DNA from: Phaeovibrio sulfidiphilus
GTDB taxonomy: Bacteria; Pseudomonadota; Alphaproteobacteria; Rhodospirillales; Rhodospirillaceae
DNA: 64,000 nucleotides
Assembly (NCBI RefSeq): GCF_014861485.1
Contig: NZ_JACZHT010000001.1
Span: 372,001 to 436,000 of the forward strand
Direction: 5' to 3'
The notes beneath the pieces are model-generated. The model was not told where the DNA came from. It saw only the letters and a list, made by a program, of their open reading frames with translations, and ran no database searches. Both the position numbers and the translations under genes were made by a program. Position 1 is the first letter of the stretch. Every line of letters begins with the position of its first letter. Below are positions 48,898 to 62,554 of the stretch, piece after piece.

Positions 48898-50481
48898 TCA
48901 GTCGTCAGTTCGGGAGTCGCCAGCGTCGTCGCTGCCGGTCTGCGCGTCGTCGTTCCCGGCGTCGCTGTCACCGGCCGTGTCCTCGCCGTCGAACCAGTGG
49001 GCGCGGGCGGCCATGATGATTTCCGAGGCCTCGCTCTCGCTCAGGGAGGGCACGATCTCGCACAGCTCGTCGGAGGCAAGGTCACCCAGGTCGTCGAGGG
49101 TGAGAACACCCCGCTCACCCAGAGCCACCAGGGAGGCGCCGCCCAGGCCGCTGACGCGGGCCAGGTCATCGCTCACGCCCAGGGCAACCCGGCGCGACTC
49201 GTCGCGGGCGTTGCGCTCCTCGACGAAGGACCGGGCCCGGTTCTGGAGCTCGGCGGCGACGTCGTCGTCAAAGCCCTCGATCTGGGTCAGCTCGGCCAGG
49301 TCGACGAACGCCACGTCCTCGACGTCGTAGAAGCCTTCCGTAACCAGAAGATGGGCAATCACGTCGTCCACATCCAGAGCCTCGATGAAGGCGCGGGTCC
49401 GGGCACGGACCTCCTCCTGACGGCGCTCGCTCTCGGTGGCCTCGGTCAGGATGTCGATATCCCAGCCGGTCAGCTTGTAGGCAAGGCGCACGTTCTGGCC
49501 GCGGCGCCCGATGGCCAGCGAGAGCTGGTCGTCCGGCACCACGATTTCCATGCGGTGCTTCTCCTCGTCCAGGATGACCTTGGTCACCTCGGCGGGGGCG
49601 AGCGCGTTCACCACAAAGGTGGCGGGGTCCTGGGACCACTGGATGATGTCAATCTTCTCGCCCTGGAGCTCGGCCACCACCGCCTGGACACGGGAGCCGC
49701 GCATACCCACGCAGGCGCCCACAGGATCAATGGCGTGGTCGTTCGAGAACACGGCCATCTTCGCCCGGGAGCCCGGGTCACGGGCCACGCCCTTGATCTC
49801 GATGATGCCGTCATAGATTTCCGGCACCTCCTGGGCAAACAGGCGGGCCATGAACTGCTCGTGGGTGCGGGACAGGAAAATCTGCGGGCCGCGGGTTTCC
49901 TGGCGGACGTCGGCGATGTAGGCCCGGACCCGGTCGCCCACACGGAACGCCTCGCGGGGGATGACCTCGTCGCGGCGCAGCAGGGCCTCGGCCCGGCCCA
50001 GATCCACAATGACGTTGCCGAACTCGACCCGCTTGACCAGGCCGTTGGCGATCTCGCCAAGACGGTCGCGGAACTCGTTGTACTGACGCTCGCGCTCGGC
50101 GTCGCGCACCTTCTGGACGATGACCTGCTTGGCGGTCTGGGCAGCGATGCGGCCGAAATCAATGGGGGGAAGGGGGTCCACCAGGTAGTCGCCGACCTCG
50201 GCCTCGGGGTTCTTGCGACGCGCCTGGGCGACGGTGACCTGGGTCAGCTCGTCCTCGACCTCGTCCACCACCTCGAGGTAGCGGGCCAGGCGGATTTCAC
50301 CGGACTTCCGGTCGATACGGGCACGGATGTCGTGCTCGTAGCCGTACTTCGAGCGGCCGGCCTTCTGGATCGCCTGCTCCATGGCGTCGAAGACCTCTTC
50401 CCGGTCAATGCCCTTGTCGCGGGCCACCGTGTCGGCAACCTGAATCAGTTCCGGGCGGCTCATCCCAACGGTTCGTTCCAT
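48898..50481 (-). CDS. nusA: transcription termination/antitermination factor NusA
   Basis: A 527-residue RNA polymerase-binding factor controlling pausing and termination. It has an N-terminal polymerase-binding domain, an S1 domain ([20 protein letters not shown]), two KH domains ([38 protein letters not shown]) and two C-terminal acidic helix-hairpin-helix repeats, ending in a 25-residue Asp-rich tail. It lies 44 bases after rimP in the standard operon. Confidence 0.98.
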   Translation of the reverse strand: MERTVGMSRPELIQVADTVARDKGIDREEVFDAMEQAIQKAGRSKYGYEHDIRARIDRKSGEIRLARYLEVVDEVEDELTQVTVAQARRKNPEAEVGDYLVDPLPPIDFGRIAAQTAKQVIVQKVRDAERERQYNEFRDRLGEIANGLVKRVEFGNVIVDLGRAEALLRRDEVIPREAFRVGDRVRAYIADVRQETRGPQIFLSRTHEQFMARLFAQEVPEIYDGIIEIKGVARDPGSRAKMAVFSNDHAIDPVGACVGMRGSRVQAVVAELQGEKIDIIQWSQDPATFVVNALAPAEVTKVILDEEKHRMEIVVPDDQLSLAIGRRGQNVRLAYKLTGWDIDILTEATESERRQEEVRARTRAFIEALDVDDVIAHLLVTEGFYDVEDVAFVDLAELTQIEGFDDDVAAELQNRARSFVEERNARDESRRVALGVSDDLARVSGLGGASLVALGERGVLTLDDLGDLASDELCEIVPSLSESEASEIIMAARAHWFDGEDTAGDSDAGNDDAQTGSDDAGDSRTDD

Positions 50482-50525
50482 GCTCTCTATCCTGCCTGTC
50501 GTCGTTTCTGGTGTTCGTTGCCGGT

Positions 50526-51200
50526 TCAGCGTCCGGGGGCGGGGGTGGTGGCGTCGTTATCGTTATCGCCGTCGCCGTCCTCGTCCGTCGCATCGGGGTC
50601 CGTATCCCCGAACTCAGTGTCGTCGCAGTCGCCGTCCTCGAGCTCGAGCTCGTCGAACTCGATCTCGCCGCCCTCCACGTCGCCCGCGTCCGCGGCCGCC
50701 TGCTTGGAGGCCCTCAGGGCTTCCTCAATCAGGGCGTCGGTCATCAGGAGCTTGGCCTTGATGATGGCCCCGAAGGGAACAAGGCGGACGGGATCCTGGT
50801 CCTCGGGCGCGTCGGGCACCCGGATGGCGACCATGTCGGCCTCGTCGATTCCCTCGATCACGCCGCGGAAGCGCCGCTGGCCGTTGATCAGGCGGTCGGT
50901 CTCGATCCGGGCCTCGCGACCGGCGAAGCGCTCGTAGTCGCGGCGGCGGACCAGCGGACGGTCGAGGCCGGGGGAGCTGACCTCGAGGTCATAGGTTCCG
51001 GGAATGGGATCCTCCACGTCCAGCAGGGCGGACAGGGACCGGGAGATGGTCTCGCAGTCGGCGACGGTCATGGGGGCGCCGTCCTGGCGCTCGGCCATCA
51101 CCTGGAGGGTGGTCCGGCCCGCGCCCTGGAGCGAGACGCGAACGATGTCGTATCCGAGATACTCCAGCGTCGGCGCGAGCAGTTTGTCGAGATGACCCAT
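50526..51200 (-). CDS. rimP: ribosome maturation factor RimP
   Basis: A 224-residue RimP, longer than the typical 150-180. Residues 1-150 are the normal two-domain protein (LGYDIVRVSLQGAG, DCETISRSLSALLDVEDPIP, LEVSSPGLDRPL); the last 45-50 are almost all Asp/Glu/Asn/Gly and are presumably disordered. RimP helps 30S assembly. ATG 51200 is used; the adjacent GTG 51203 is possible. First gene of the nusA-infB operon, starting just after the greA terminator. Confidence 0.95.
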   Translation of the reverse strand: MGHLDKLLAPTLEYLGYDIVRVSLQGAGRTTLQVMAERQDGAPMTVADCETISRSLSALLDVEDPIPGTYDLEVSSPGLDRPLVRRRDYERFAGREARIETDRLINGQRRFRGVIEGIDEADMVAIRVPDAPEDQDPVRLVPFGAIIKAKLLMTDALIEEALRASKQAAADAGDVEGGEIEFDELELEDGDCDDTEFGDTDPDATDEDGDGDNDNDATTPAPGR

Positions 51201-51288
51201 CACGATAGCGGGGACTCCTGAAAAGTACGGCACCCCGGACCGGATTGGTGTGTCATCCCCCGCGCGTCGGGCAAGGAATTCATGCAAC

Positions 51289-51314
51289 AAAAAAGGCGGG
51301 CCTTCCGGCCCACC
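51289..51314 (-). terminator. Rho-independent terminator of greA
   Basis: Minus-strand GGTGGGCC, GGAA, GGCCCGCC followed by TTTTTT; it separates greA from rimP. Confidence 0.9.
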
Positions 51315-51454
51315 TTCCGGCACCGCGTGCTCTTTGAAGATGTGTTGCGCGTTTATAGGCGCTTTCCGCCGGGGACACAAGGAAATTCGAGTCCCCGGCC
51401 GGCGCGGGAGCCGGAAAACCGGCGCAGGCTCGGCCCCCGGGGGAGCCGGACCGG

Positions 51455-51928
51455 TCAGGCGAAACGGACCTCGACGATCTCGTAGGTCCGGGCGCCGCCG
51501 GGCGCGTTCACCTCGACGGATTCGCCAACCGAGCGGCCGATCACGGCCCGCGCGATGGGGGAGGCGAGCGAAATGCGGCCCGCCTTCAGGTCCGCCTCGT
51601 AGGGGCCGACGATCTGATAGGTGGCCTCCTCGTCGGTCTCGTCGTCCGCCAGCGTGACGATCGCGCCGAAGCGCACCATCGAGCCGCTGAACTTGGAAAT
51701 GTCGATCACCTCGGCGCGGGAGATAACGTCCTCCAGCTCCTTGATCCGGCCCTCAATGAAACTCTGGCGCTCGCGCGCGGCATGATACTCGGCGTTCTCC
51801 GAGAGATCACCATGCTCGCGGGCCTCGGAGATCGCTGCGATCACCGCCGGACGCTCCTCCAGCTTGAGAGTTCTCAGCTCGTCCTCGAGAGTGCGGAACC
51901 CGGCCGCTGTCATGGGAACCTTTTCCAT
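51455..51928 (-). CDS. greA: transcription elongation factor GreA
   Basis: A 157-residue GreA, which stimulates transcript cleavage in backtracked RNA polymerase. It has the coiled-coil N-terminus ([40 protein letters not shown] with the acidic tip) and the FKBP-like C-terminus ([18 protein letters not shown]). It follows carB in the conserved carA-carB-greA order, with a gap of about 150 bases. Confidence 0.98.
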   Translation of the reverse strand: MEKVPMTAAGFRTLEDELRTLKLEERPAVIAAISEAREHGDLSENAEYHAARERQSFIEGRIKELEDVISRAEVIDISKFSGSMVRFGAIVTLADDETDEEATYQIVGPYEADLKAGRISLASPIARAVIGRSVGESVEVNAPGGARTYEIVEVRFA

Positions 51929-52080
51929 AAGTCCTCACCTGTATGTAACCCGGTCCGTCTCCCGGACGGCCTGCGGCTGGATGTGCCAAAGGCAAAACGC
52001 CTGCCCGAAGACAGGGCGCTTTGCCCGAAGGGTAACCGTATCAGTCCGGAGCGCCTGCAGGCCGCAGGCGCGGGCCGGTC

Positions 52081-55329
<3,249 letters not shown>

Positions 55330-55403
55330 GGGAGTCTCTCCGGAGGGAGCAAGGGTCGCGCAGGGGAGCGGGAAACCGGGGCAGGGCGAAAGGGAGCGGG
55401 GCG

Positions 55404-56603
55404 TCAGGCCGCCAGCAGATCCGCAAAACGGCGGAACAGGTGGTGGCTGTCTCCGGGCCCGGGGGAGGCCTCCGGATGGTACTGGACCGAGAACACGGGC
55501 TTGCCCTCGACCGCCAGCCCCTCAAGGACGCCGTCGAAGAGCGAGGTGTGGGTTTCCACCACGCCCGCCGGGAGCGTGGCGCGGTCCACAACAAAGCCGT
55601 GGTTCATGGACGTGATCTCGACACGGCCCGTGGTCAGATCCTTGACCGGGTGGTTCGCACCGCGGTGACCGAGCTCCATCTTGACGGTCTTCGCGCCAAG
55701 GGCCAGGGCCAGAAGCTGGTGCCCGAGGCACACGCCCATCAGGGGCTTGCCCGAGGCCAGAAGCTCGCGGATCACCGGAGCCGCATGGACCGCCGTCGCC
55801 GCGGGATCGCCCGGGCCGCTGGACAGGACAATGCCGTCCGGATTGAGGGCCAGGATGTCCGCCGCCGGGGTCGTGCAGGGAACCACCGTCACCCGGCACC
55901 CCAGGGACGCCAGGCTGCGCAGCATGTTGCGCTTCACACCGTAGTCCACGACCACCACGTGGTGACGCGGGGACTCAAGACGCCCGTAACCGCCGTCCTT
56001 CCAGGACCACAGGGTCTGGTCCCAGGTGTAGGACTCGCGGGTGGACACCGCGCTGGCCAGATCCAGGCCCGCAAGGCCGGACCAGGACCGGGCCCGGGCA
56101 AACAGGGCATCCGGGTCGAAGACGCCGTCGGGATTGTGGGCCAGGACACCGCACAGGGCCCCCTTGGTGCGGATGCGCGCGGTCAGGGCCCGGGTGTCAA
56201 CGCCGCACAGGGCGACAATGCCGCGGGAGACCAGCCAGTCATTCAGGGACACCGTGGCCCGCCAGTTGGAGGGCGTGGTCAGGGCCGCACGGAACACCGC
56301 GCCACGGACGGCGGGAACGTCCGCCTCCATGTCCTCGGGGTTCGCGCCGGTGCCTCCCGCGTGGGGGAAACAGAAGGTGAGGATCTGGCTGTGATAGGAC
56401 GGGTCCGTCAGGATTTCCTGACAGCCGCTCATGGCGGTGTTGAAACAGACCTCGCCAACGACCTCTCCCGAAGCCCCAGCTCCCCGTCCCCAGACCAAAG
56501 TCCCGTCCTCGAGGGCGAGAACAGCCGTGGCACCGGGCGGGCGGGGGAAACGGTCCGGCCCCTCCGAGCGGGGGTCGGTGTCGTTGGACGTGTGATCTGT
56601 CAT
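55404..56603 (-). CDS. carA: carbamoyl-phosphate synthase small chain
   Basis: A 399-residue glutamine amidotransferase subunit that passes ammonia to CarB. The N-terminal domain carries [20 protein letters not shown]; the class I amidotransferase domain has the catalytic Cys in [14 protein letters not shown] and the His-Glu pair in [10 protein letters not shown]. The start at 56603 has GGAGA seven bases upstream; the first 25 residues are polar and longer than usual. A promoter and an immediate terminator-like hairpin precede it, suggesting attenuation. Confidence 0.98.
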   Translation of the reverse strand: MTDHTSNDTDPRSEGPDRFPRPPGATAVLALEDGTLVWGRGAGASGEVVGEVCFNTAMSGCQEILTDPSYHSQILTFCFPHAGGTGANPEDMEADVPAVRGAVFRAALTTPSNWRATVSLNDWLVSRGIVALCGVDTRALTARIRTKGALCGVLAHNPDGVFDPDALFARARSWSGLAGLDLASAVSTRESYTWDQTLWSWKDGGYGRLESPRHHVVVVDYGVKRNMLRSLASLGCRVTVVPCTTPAADILALNPDGIVLSSGPGDPAATAVHAAPVIRELLASGKPLMGVCLGHQLLALALGAKTVKMELGHRGANHPVKDLTTGRVEITSMNHGFVVDRATLPAGVVETHTSLFDGVLEGLAVEGKPVFSVQYHPEASPGPGDSHHLFRRFADLLAA

Positions 56604-56647
56604 CTGCGGGTCTCCAGCGTTGCGAGGACAAGGCGCGCTCGCACAAA

Positions 56648-56680
56648 AAAGCCCCAAGGCGACAAAAGGTCGCTTGGCGG
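56648..56680 (-). promoter_or_regulatory. terminator-like hairpin in the carA leader (attenuator candidate)
   Basis: The minus strand reads CCAAGCGACC, TTTT, GTCGCCTTGG, then GGCTTTTTT. The stem begins within a few bases of the predicted transcription start and ends about 45 bases before carA. No upstream minus-strand gene exists for it to terminate, because yqeY is divergent. Confidence 0.6.
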
Positions 56681-56687
56681 CGGTGTT

Positions 56688-56716
56688 TATCTAGGGCATC
56701 GGGGGCGGGAAGTCAA
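56688..56716 (-). promoter_or_regulatory. carAB promoter
   Basis: Minus-strand TTGACT (56711-56716), 17 bases, TAGATA (56688-56693). Start expected near 56681. Confidence 0.65.
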
Positions 56717-56940
56717 CCCTGGACAAAAACATAAAAACTATTTCACTTCAAGACATTACGGCAAAAAGTCCGCGAGCGGAGCGCGAAAAAAACCTGCCGC
56801 GCCGTCCAGGCGTACACAGGTGCGGGCGACGGCCCCGAACCGACCCCCGCCGGGCCTTTCCTTCCGGGACGCGTCCGTGTAGGATGGTTCCTTTTTCACC
56901 CGCCCTGCCCCACAAAAAACCAACTGCGGAGCCCGTCCTC

Positions 56941-57396
56941 ATGCTGAGAGAGACCCTTAAAGACGCCATGAACGATGCCATGCGCCAGAAGAGCCAGTGC
57001 GCACTGTCCACGATCCGCCTGATTCTGGCGGCCGTCAAGGACAGGGACATCCAGGCCCGCACGGACGGGCGGCCGGACGGCATCACGGACGAGGAGATCT
57101 TGTCCCTTCTCCAGTCCATGGTCAAGCAGCGCAGAGATTCGATCACGCTTTACGAGCAGGGCGGGCGTCTGGAGCTTGCCGAGCAGGAGCAAAACGAGAT
57201 CCGCGTCATCGAGCGCTTCCTCCCCGCGCAGATGAGCCCGGCCGAGGTCGAGGCGGGCATCAGCGCCGTCATTGACGAGATCGGTGCCACCGGCCTCAAG
57301 GACATGGGCCGGGTCATGGCCAGCCTGAAGGAGCGCTTCGCCGGACGCATGGACTTCGGCAAGGCCTCCGGGCTCGTCAAGGCCCGCCTGTCCTGA
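56941..57396 (+). CDS. GatB/YqeY-domain protein
   Basis: A 151-residue YqeY-family protein, all-helical and related to the tRNA-binding tail of GatB. It has the family pattern LKDAMNDAMRQKSQCALSTI, ERFLPAQMSPAEVEA and GLKDMGRVMASLKERFAGRM. Its role is unproven; it is nearly always upstream of dnaG-rpoD, as here. ATG 56941 (GGAG nine bases upstream) is chosen over the ORF start at 56884. Confidence 0.93.
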   Translation: MLRETLKDAMNDAMRQKSQCALSTIRLILAAVKDRDIQARTDGRPDGITDEEILSLLQSMVKQRRDSITLYEQGGRLELAEQEQNEIRVIERFLPAQMSPAEVEAGISAVIDEIGATGLKDMGRVMASLKERFAGRMDFGKASGLVKARLS

Positions 57397-57398
57397 CC

Positions 57399-57458
57399 CC
57401 CTGACACGCCGCCTCCCTGACACGCCGCCTCCCTGACACGCCACCCCCTGACACGCCC
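57399..57458. repeat. 16-bp tandem repeat between yqeY and dnaG
   Basis: CCCTGACACGCC recurs four times (CTGACACG at 57401, 57417, 57433 and 57448), filling nearly the entire spacer before dnaG. Confidence 0.85.
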
Positions 57459-57468
57459 GGGCCTCCCC

Positions 57469-59409
57469 ATGTCCATTCCCGACTCCTTCCGCGATGAACT
57501 GCGCGCGCGCCTGCCCCTGTCCAAGGTGGTGGGCCGCCGCGTGGCGCTTGTGCGCAAGGGCCGGGACTACATGGGCCTGTGCCCGTTCCACAACGAGAAG
57601 AGCCCCTCGTTCAAGGTGGACGACGACAAGGGGTACTACCACTGCTTCGGCTGCGGGGCCCACGGCGACATCTTCTCGTTCGAGATGCAGATCGGCGGCG
57701 TGTCCTTTCCCGAGGCCGTCGAGCGCCTGGCCCACGAGGCCGGCATGGAGGTGCCCAAGGCCACCCCCAGGGAGCGGGAGAGCGCCCGCAAGCGGGCCTC
57801 CGCCCGGGAGGTGCTGGAAACCGCCTGCGTCTTCTTCGAGCGCAGCCTGCGCATGCCCGAGGGCCGCGCCGCCCTCGAGTACCTGCACAACCGGGGCCTG
57901 GACGACGACACCATCCGGCAGTTCCGCCTGGGCTACGCCCCGCCGGGGGGCGCGCTCAAGGCATTCCTCACCGGCCAGGGGGTCGAGGAACCCTTCCTTG
58001 TCGACCTGGGCCTGGCGGGCCGCCCCAGGGAGGGCGAGCGGGGCCGCACCTATGACATCTTCCGCGACCGGGTGATTTTTCCCATCACGGACAACGCGGG
58101 GCGGCCGGTGGCCTTCGGCGGACGCGCCCTCGGGGATTCGGGGCCCAAGTACCTGAACTCGCCCGAGACCGAGTGGTTCCAGAAGGGCCGGATGCTCTAC
58201 AACCTGGCCACGGCCCGGGAGGCGGCCCGCACCAGCGGAACCCTCATCGTGGCCGAGGGCTACATGGACGTGATCGCCTTCGCCCGGGCGGGCTTCCCCT
58301 GGGCGGTGGCGCCCCTGGGCACCGCCCTGACCACGGGCCAGATGGAGCTGCTCTGGCGCAGCGGCCCCGAGCCCGTCTTGTGCTTCGACGGCGACACCGC
58401 CGGACAGCGGGCGGCCGGAAAAGCCCTGGACAACGCCCTGCCGCTTCTGGCCCCGGACCAGTACCTGCGATTCGCCCTCCTGCCCCCCGGCATGGACCCG
58501 GACGACCTGTCCCGGCTCCCGGACGGGGCGGAGCGGCTGGGACGGCTCCTTGAGGGAGCCCTGTCGTCGTCGGCCATGGCCTGGGAGACCCTGGCCCGTG
58601 GCCGCCAGCTCGCCCGGGCCGAGGATCGGGCCAGCCTGGAAAATGATATCGACGTGCTGTGCGCCCGCATCGAGAACACCATCGTGCGGGGCCACTTCCG
58701 CTCGGACCTGAGATCCCGGTTCTTCGAGGCCACGCGCCAGGAACGCCAGCGCTCCGCGCCGCCGCGCCCCGGTCCGGGACGGGCTCCGGGCCGCCCGGCC
58801 CCGCCGGTGCCCTCCCTGCCCCTGCCCCCGCTGCGCTCGGCCTCGACCGTGCGGGAAAGCCTGCTGATCGGGCTGCTTCTGCGCGCCCCCTCGCTGGTCG
58901 ACCACGTGGGCGAGCGCCTCGGTTCCCTCACCTTTCGAAATCCGGGCCTTGACAAACTTCGACGGGCAGTCCTTATTCACCTGTCCTCGCAGACTCTGCT
59001 TGACACCCGGGCGCTTCGTGACCATCTCAGCCATGTAGGACTGGACGGACAGGTCACGGCCGTTATGGCGGCGACTGCTCCGGAACTCGCGCGGTTTTCC
59101 GATGCCTGCGGCCCCACGGGCCCGCGGGCTGACGCGTCTGGCGAAACGCCGGGCGATGGCACGGAAGCCGGAGGAAGCGATGTGTATCACTGCCAGGCCC
59201 TGCGCGCCTTTTGGGACGACATTTATGAAATGCACGGCCGTGACGCGCTCTTTGAGGATGTTCGGATCGAGATGGAGAGAGTTAAGAAAGACTGGTCTCC
59301 CGAAACCCTTGACCGTCTTATGACCGTCAAGGCCTCCGACCCTGCCGTAAGCCCGAAAGACCCGGGAGGCTCGCCCGGAAACCGGACATCGGGGTCCAGC
59401 ACCCCCTGA
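57469..59409 (+). CDS. dnaG: DNA primase
   Basis: A 646-residue primase that makes RNA primers at replication forks. The CHC2 zinc motif is CPFHNEKSPSFKV, then HCFGCGAHG (residues 39-65); the RNA polymerase/TOPRIM core follows (VAEGYMDVIAFARAG, LCFDGDTAGQRAA, DPDDLSR). After a Pro/Arg-rich linker (about 425-450) the C-terminal DnaB-binding domain runs to about 620. It lies between yqeY and rpoD, the macromolecular synthesis arrangement. Confidence 0.98.
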   Translation: MSIPDSFRDELRARLPLSKVVGRRVALVRKGRDYMGLCPFHNEKSPSFKVDDDKGYYHCFGCGAHGDIFSFEMQIGGVSFPEAVERLAHEAGMEVPKATPRERESARKRASAREVLETACVFFERSLRMPEGRAALEYLHNRGLDDDTIRQFRLGYAPPGGALKAFLTGQGVEEPFLVDLGLAGRPREGERGRTYDIFRDRVIFPITDNAGRPVAFGGRALGDSGPKYLNSPETEWFQKGRMLYNLATAREAARTSGTLIVAEGYMDVIAFARAGFPWAVAPLGTALTTGQMELLWRSGPEPVLCFDGDTAGQRAAGKALDNALPLLAPDQYLRFALLPPGMDPDDLSRLPDGAERLGRLLEGALSSSAMAWETLARGRQLARAEDRASLENDIDVLCARIENTIVRGHFRSDLRSRFFEATRQERQRSAPPRPGPGRAPGRPAPPVPSLPLPPLRSASTVRESLLIGLLLRAPSLVDHVGERLGSLTFRNPGLDKLRRAVLIHLSSQTLLDTRALRDHLSHVGLDGQVTAVMAATAPELARFSDACGPTGPRADASGETPGDGTEAGGSDVYHCQALRAFWDDIYEMHGRDALFEDVRIEMERVKKDWSPETLDRLMTVKASDPAVSPKDPGGSPGNRTSGSSTP

Positions 59410-59501
59410 TCCGGATAAAGACTGTACCGGAAATCCCCGCTTGATGAACTCACGGCACGCCCCCCGGGGCCGCCGTCCCCACTGATGAAGGAAGACGACC
59501 C

Positions 59502-61502
<2,001 letters not shown>

Positions 61503-61622
61503 CGCCCCAAAGGACGGGGCGCCAGCGCCCGGACCCGGCTCCGAGCTCACGAGCCATCGGGACAGAGAAGCCGGCCGGCAGGCAGCAGGCAGATACAGAC
61601 AGGGCTCACGGCCCGAAACGAG

Positions 61623-61656
61623 AAAAACCCGGGACAGGACTGTCCCGGGTTTTTTG
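61623..61656. terminator. rpoD terminator
   Basis: AAAAACCCGGGACAG, GA, CTGTCCCGGGTTTTTT, an almost perfect bidirectional stem with a T run on the plus strand; it may also end the NADAR-gene transcript. Confidence 0.92.
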
Positions 61657-61722
61657 GTGTGCGGATGCGGCAGGGGCAAGGACCGGGCCCCGACAGCCGG
61701 GGCACGCGGATCCGTCCCGGGG

Positions 61723-62178
61723 CTAGCCCTCGGCGTTCAGGCGATCGCGCAGGCGCATCAGGATTTCCCCCAGCCGGTTCTGACCGCTGCCGTCGCCGCC
61801 GTCGCCCCAGTAGGCGTCTCCCTTGGTGTGCTTGACCAGTCGGCGGGTTCCGGTGTCCCGCAGCTTCTGCGCGATATCCGGATGCTGGCGGAACTTCTCC
61901 GCAACGACCCGCTCCATGATGGAATCCCGGACCTGGTCCCAGTCGGCGCGCAGGGGGCGGGTGCGCTCACGCCCCATGATCGCGGCCTGGAGGGCGGACT
62001 CCGCCTGCCTCACCTCGTCCTCATCGGGCGTGCCCAGGAACTTCTGGGCCTGATAGTAGTGCTCCACCGTCGGCCAGTGCTTGCCGTCGAGATGAAGGGC
62101 GTACTCGGAGAAATTGGACAGGAAATCGTAGGGGTCTCCCACCCGGTAAAACATCACCGGTTCATCACCGTTCGTCAT
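61723..62178 (-). CDS. NADAR-domain protein (YbiA/RibX-like)
   Basis: A 151-residue NADAR-superfamily protein, mostly one domain: FYRVGDPYDFLSNFSEYALH, WPTVEHYYQAQKF and KGDAYWGDGGDGSGQNRLGE are family signatures. Known members are N-glycosidases acting on riboflavin intermediates, or enzymes removing ADP-ribose from guanine in DNA, in toxin-antitoxin and phage-defence settings. Which applies here cannot be told; no DarT-like or riboflavin gene is next to it. ATG 62178 is clear, with AGGAGG nine bases upstream. It lies between convergent rpoD and pheT. Confidence 0.9.
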   Translation of the reverse strand: MTNGDEPVMFYRVGDPYDFLSNFSEYALHLDGKHWPTVEHYYQAQKFLGTPDEDEVRQAESALQAAIMGRERTRPLRADWDQVRDSIMERVVAEKFRQHPDIAQKLRDTGTRRLVKHTKGDAYWGDGGDGSGQNRLGEILMRLRDRLNAEG

Positions 62179-62554
62179 CGGATCTTTCCTCCTGTTGTCC
62201 GTTGTTTCCGTCACGACGCACGCGCCGGAGCCCACACCGGGCGCCCGGGCCGGGCTGCTGACCCGGGCCCTGCGGACGGTGCCCGCCCCGGGATCCGGGC
62301 ACGGGCCGGCCGGCCGCGCGTCGGGAAAAATGTAGCAGACTCCGGAGGTAAAACTTACGGCATTTTTGGGGATTTCGCGAACGCGACGCAAAATCCATCC
62401 AATCCGTCCGCCCCCCGGGCGCCAGCACGACGCGGCGCGACGCTGGTCGGGCCAAACCGTGTGAGCATTGGGGAGAGACATCACGCCCCCCCAAACGCAA
62501 CGACCCGGGCGCTGGTGCGCCCGGGCCGCTCATGGGTCAGGTCAGTGGGGTCGA
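62179..62554. other. gap between pheT and the NADAR gene
   Basis: It holds a perfect inverted repeat CCCGGGCGC, TGGT, GCGCCCGGG (62503-62524) just after pheT, without a T run on the minus strand, so it is at most part of a terminator. A weak -10 (TACATT, about 62332-62337, minus strand) could serve the NADAR gene. I see no gene. Confidence 0.4.
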
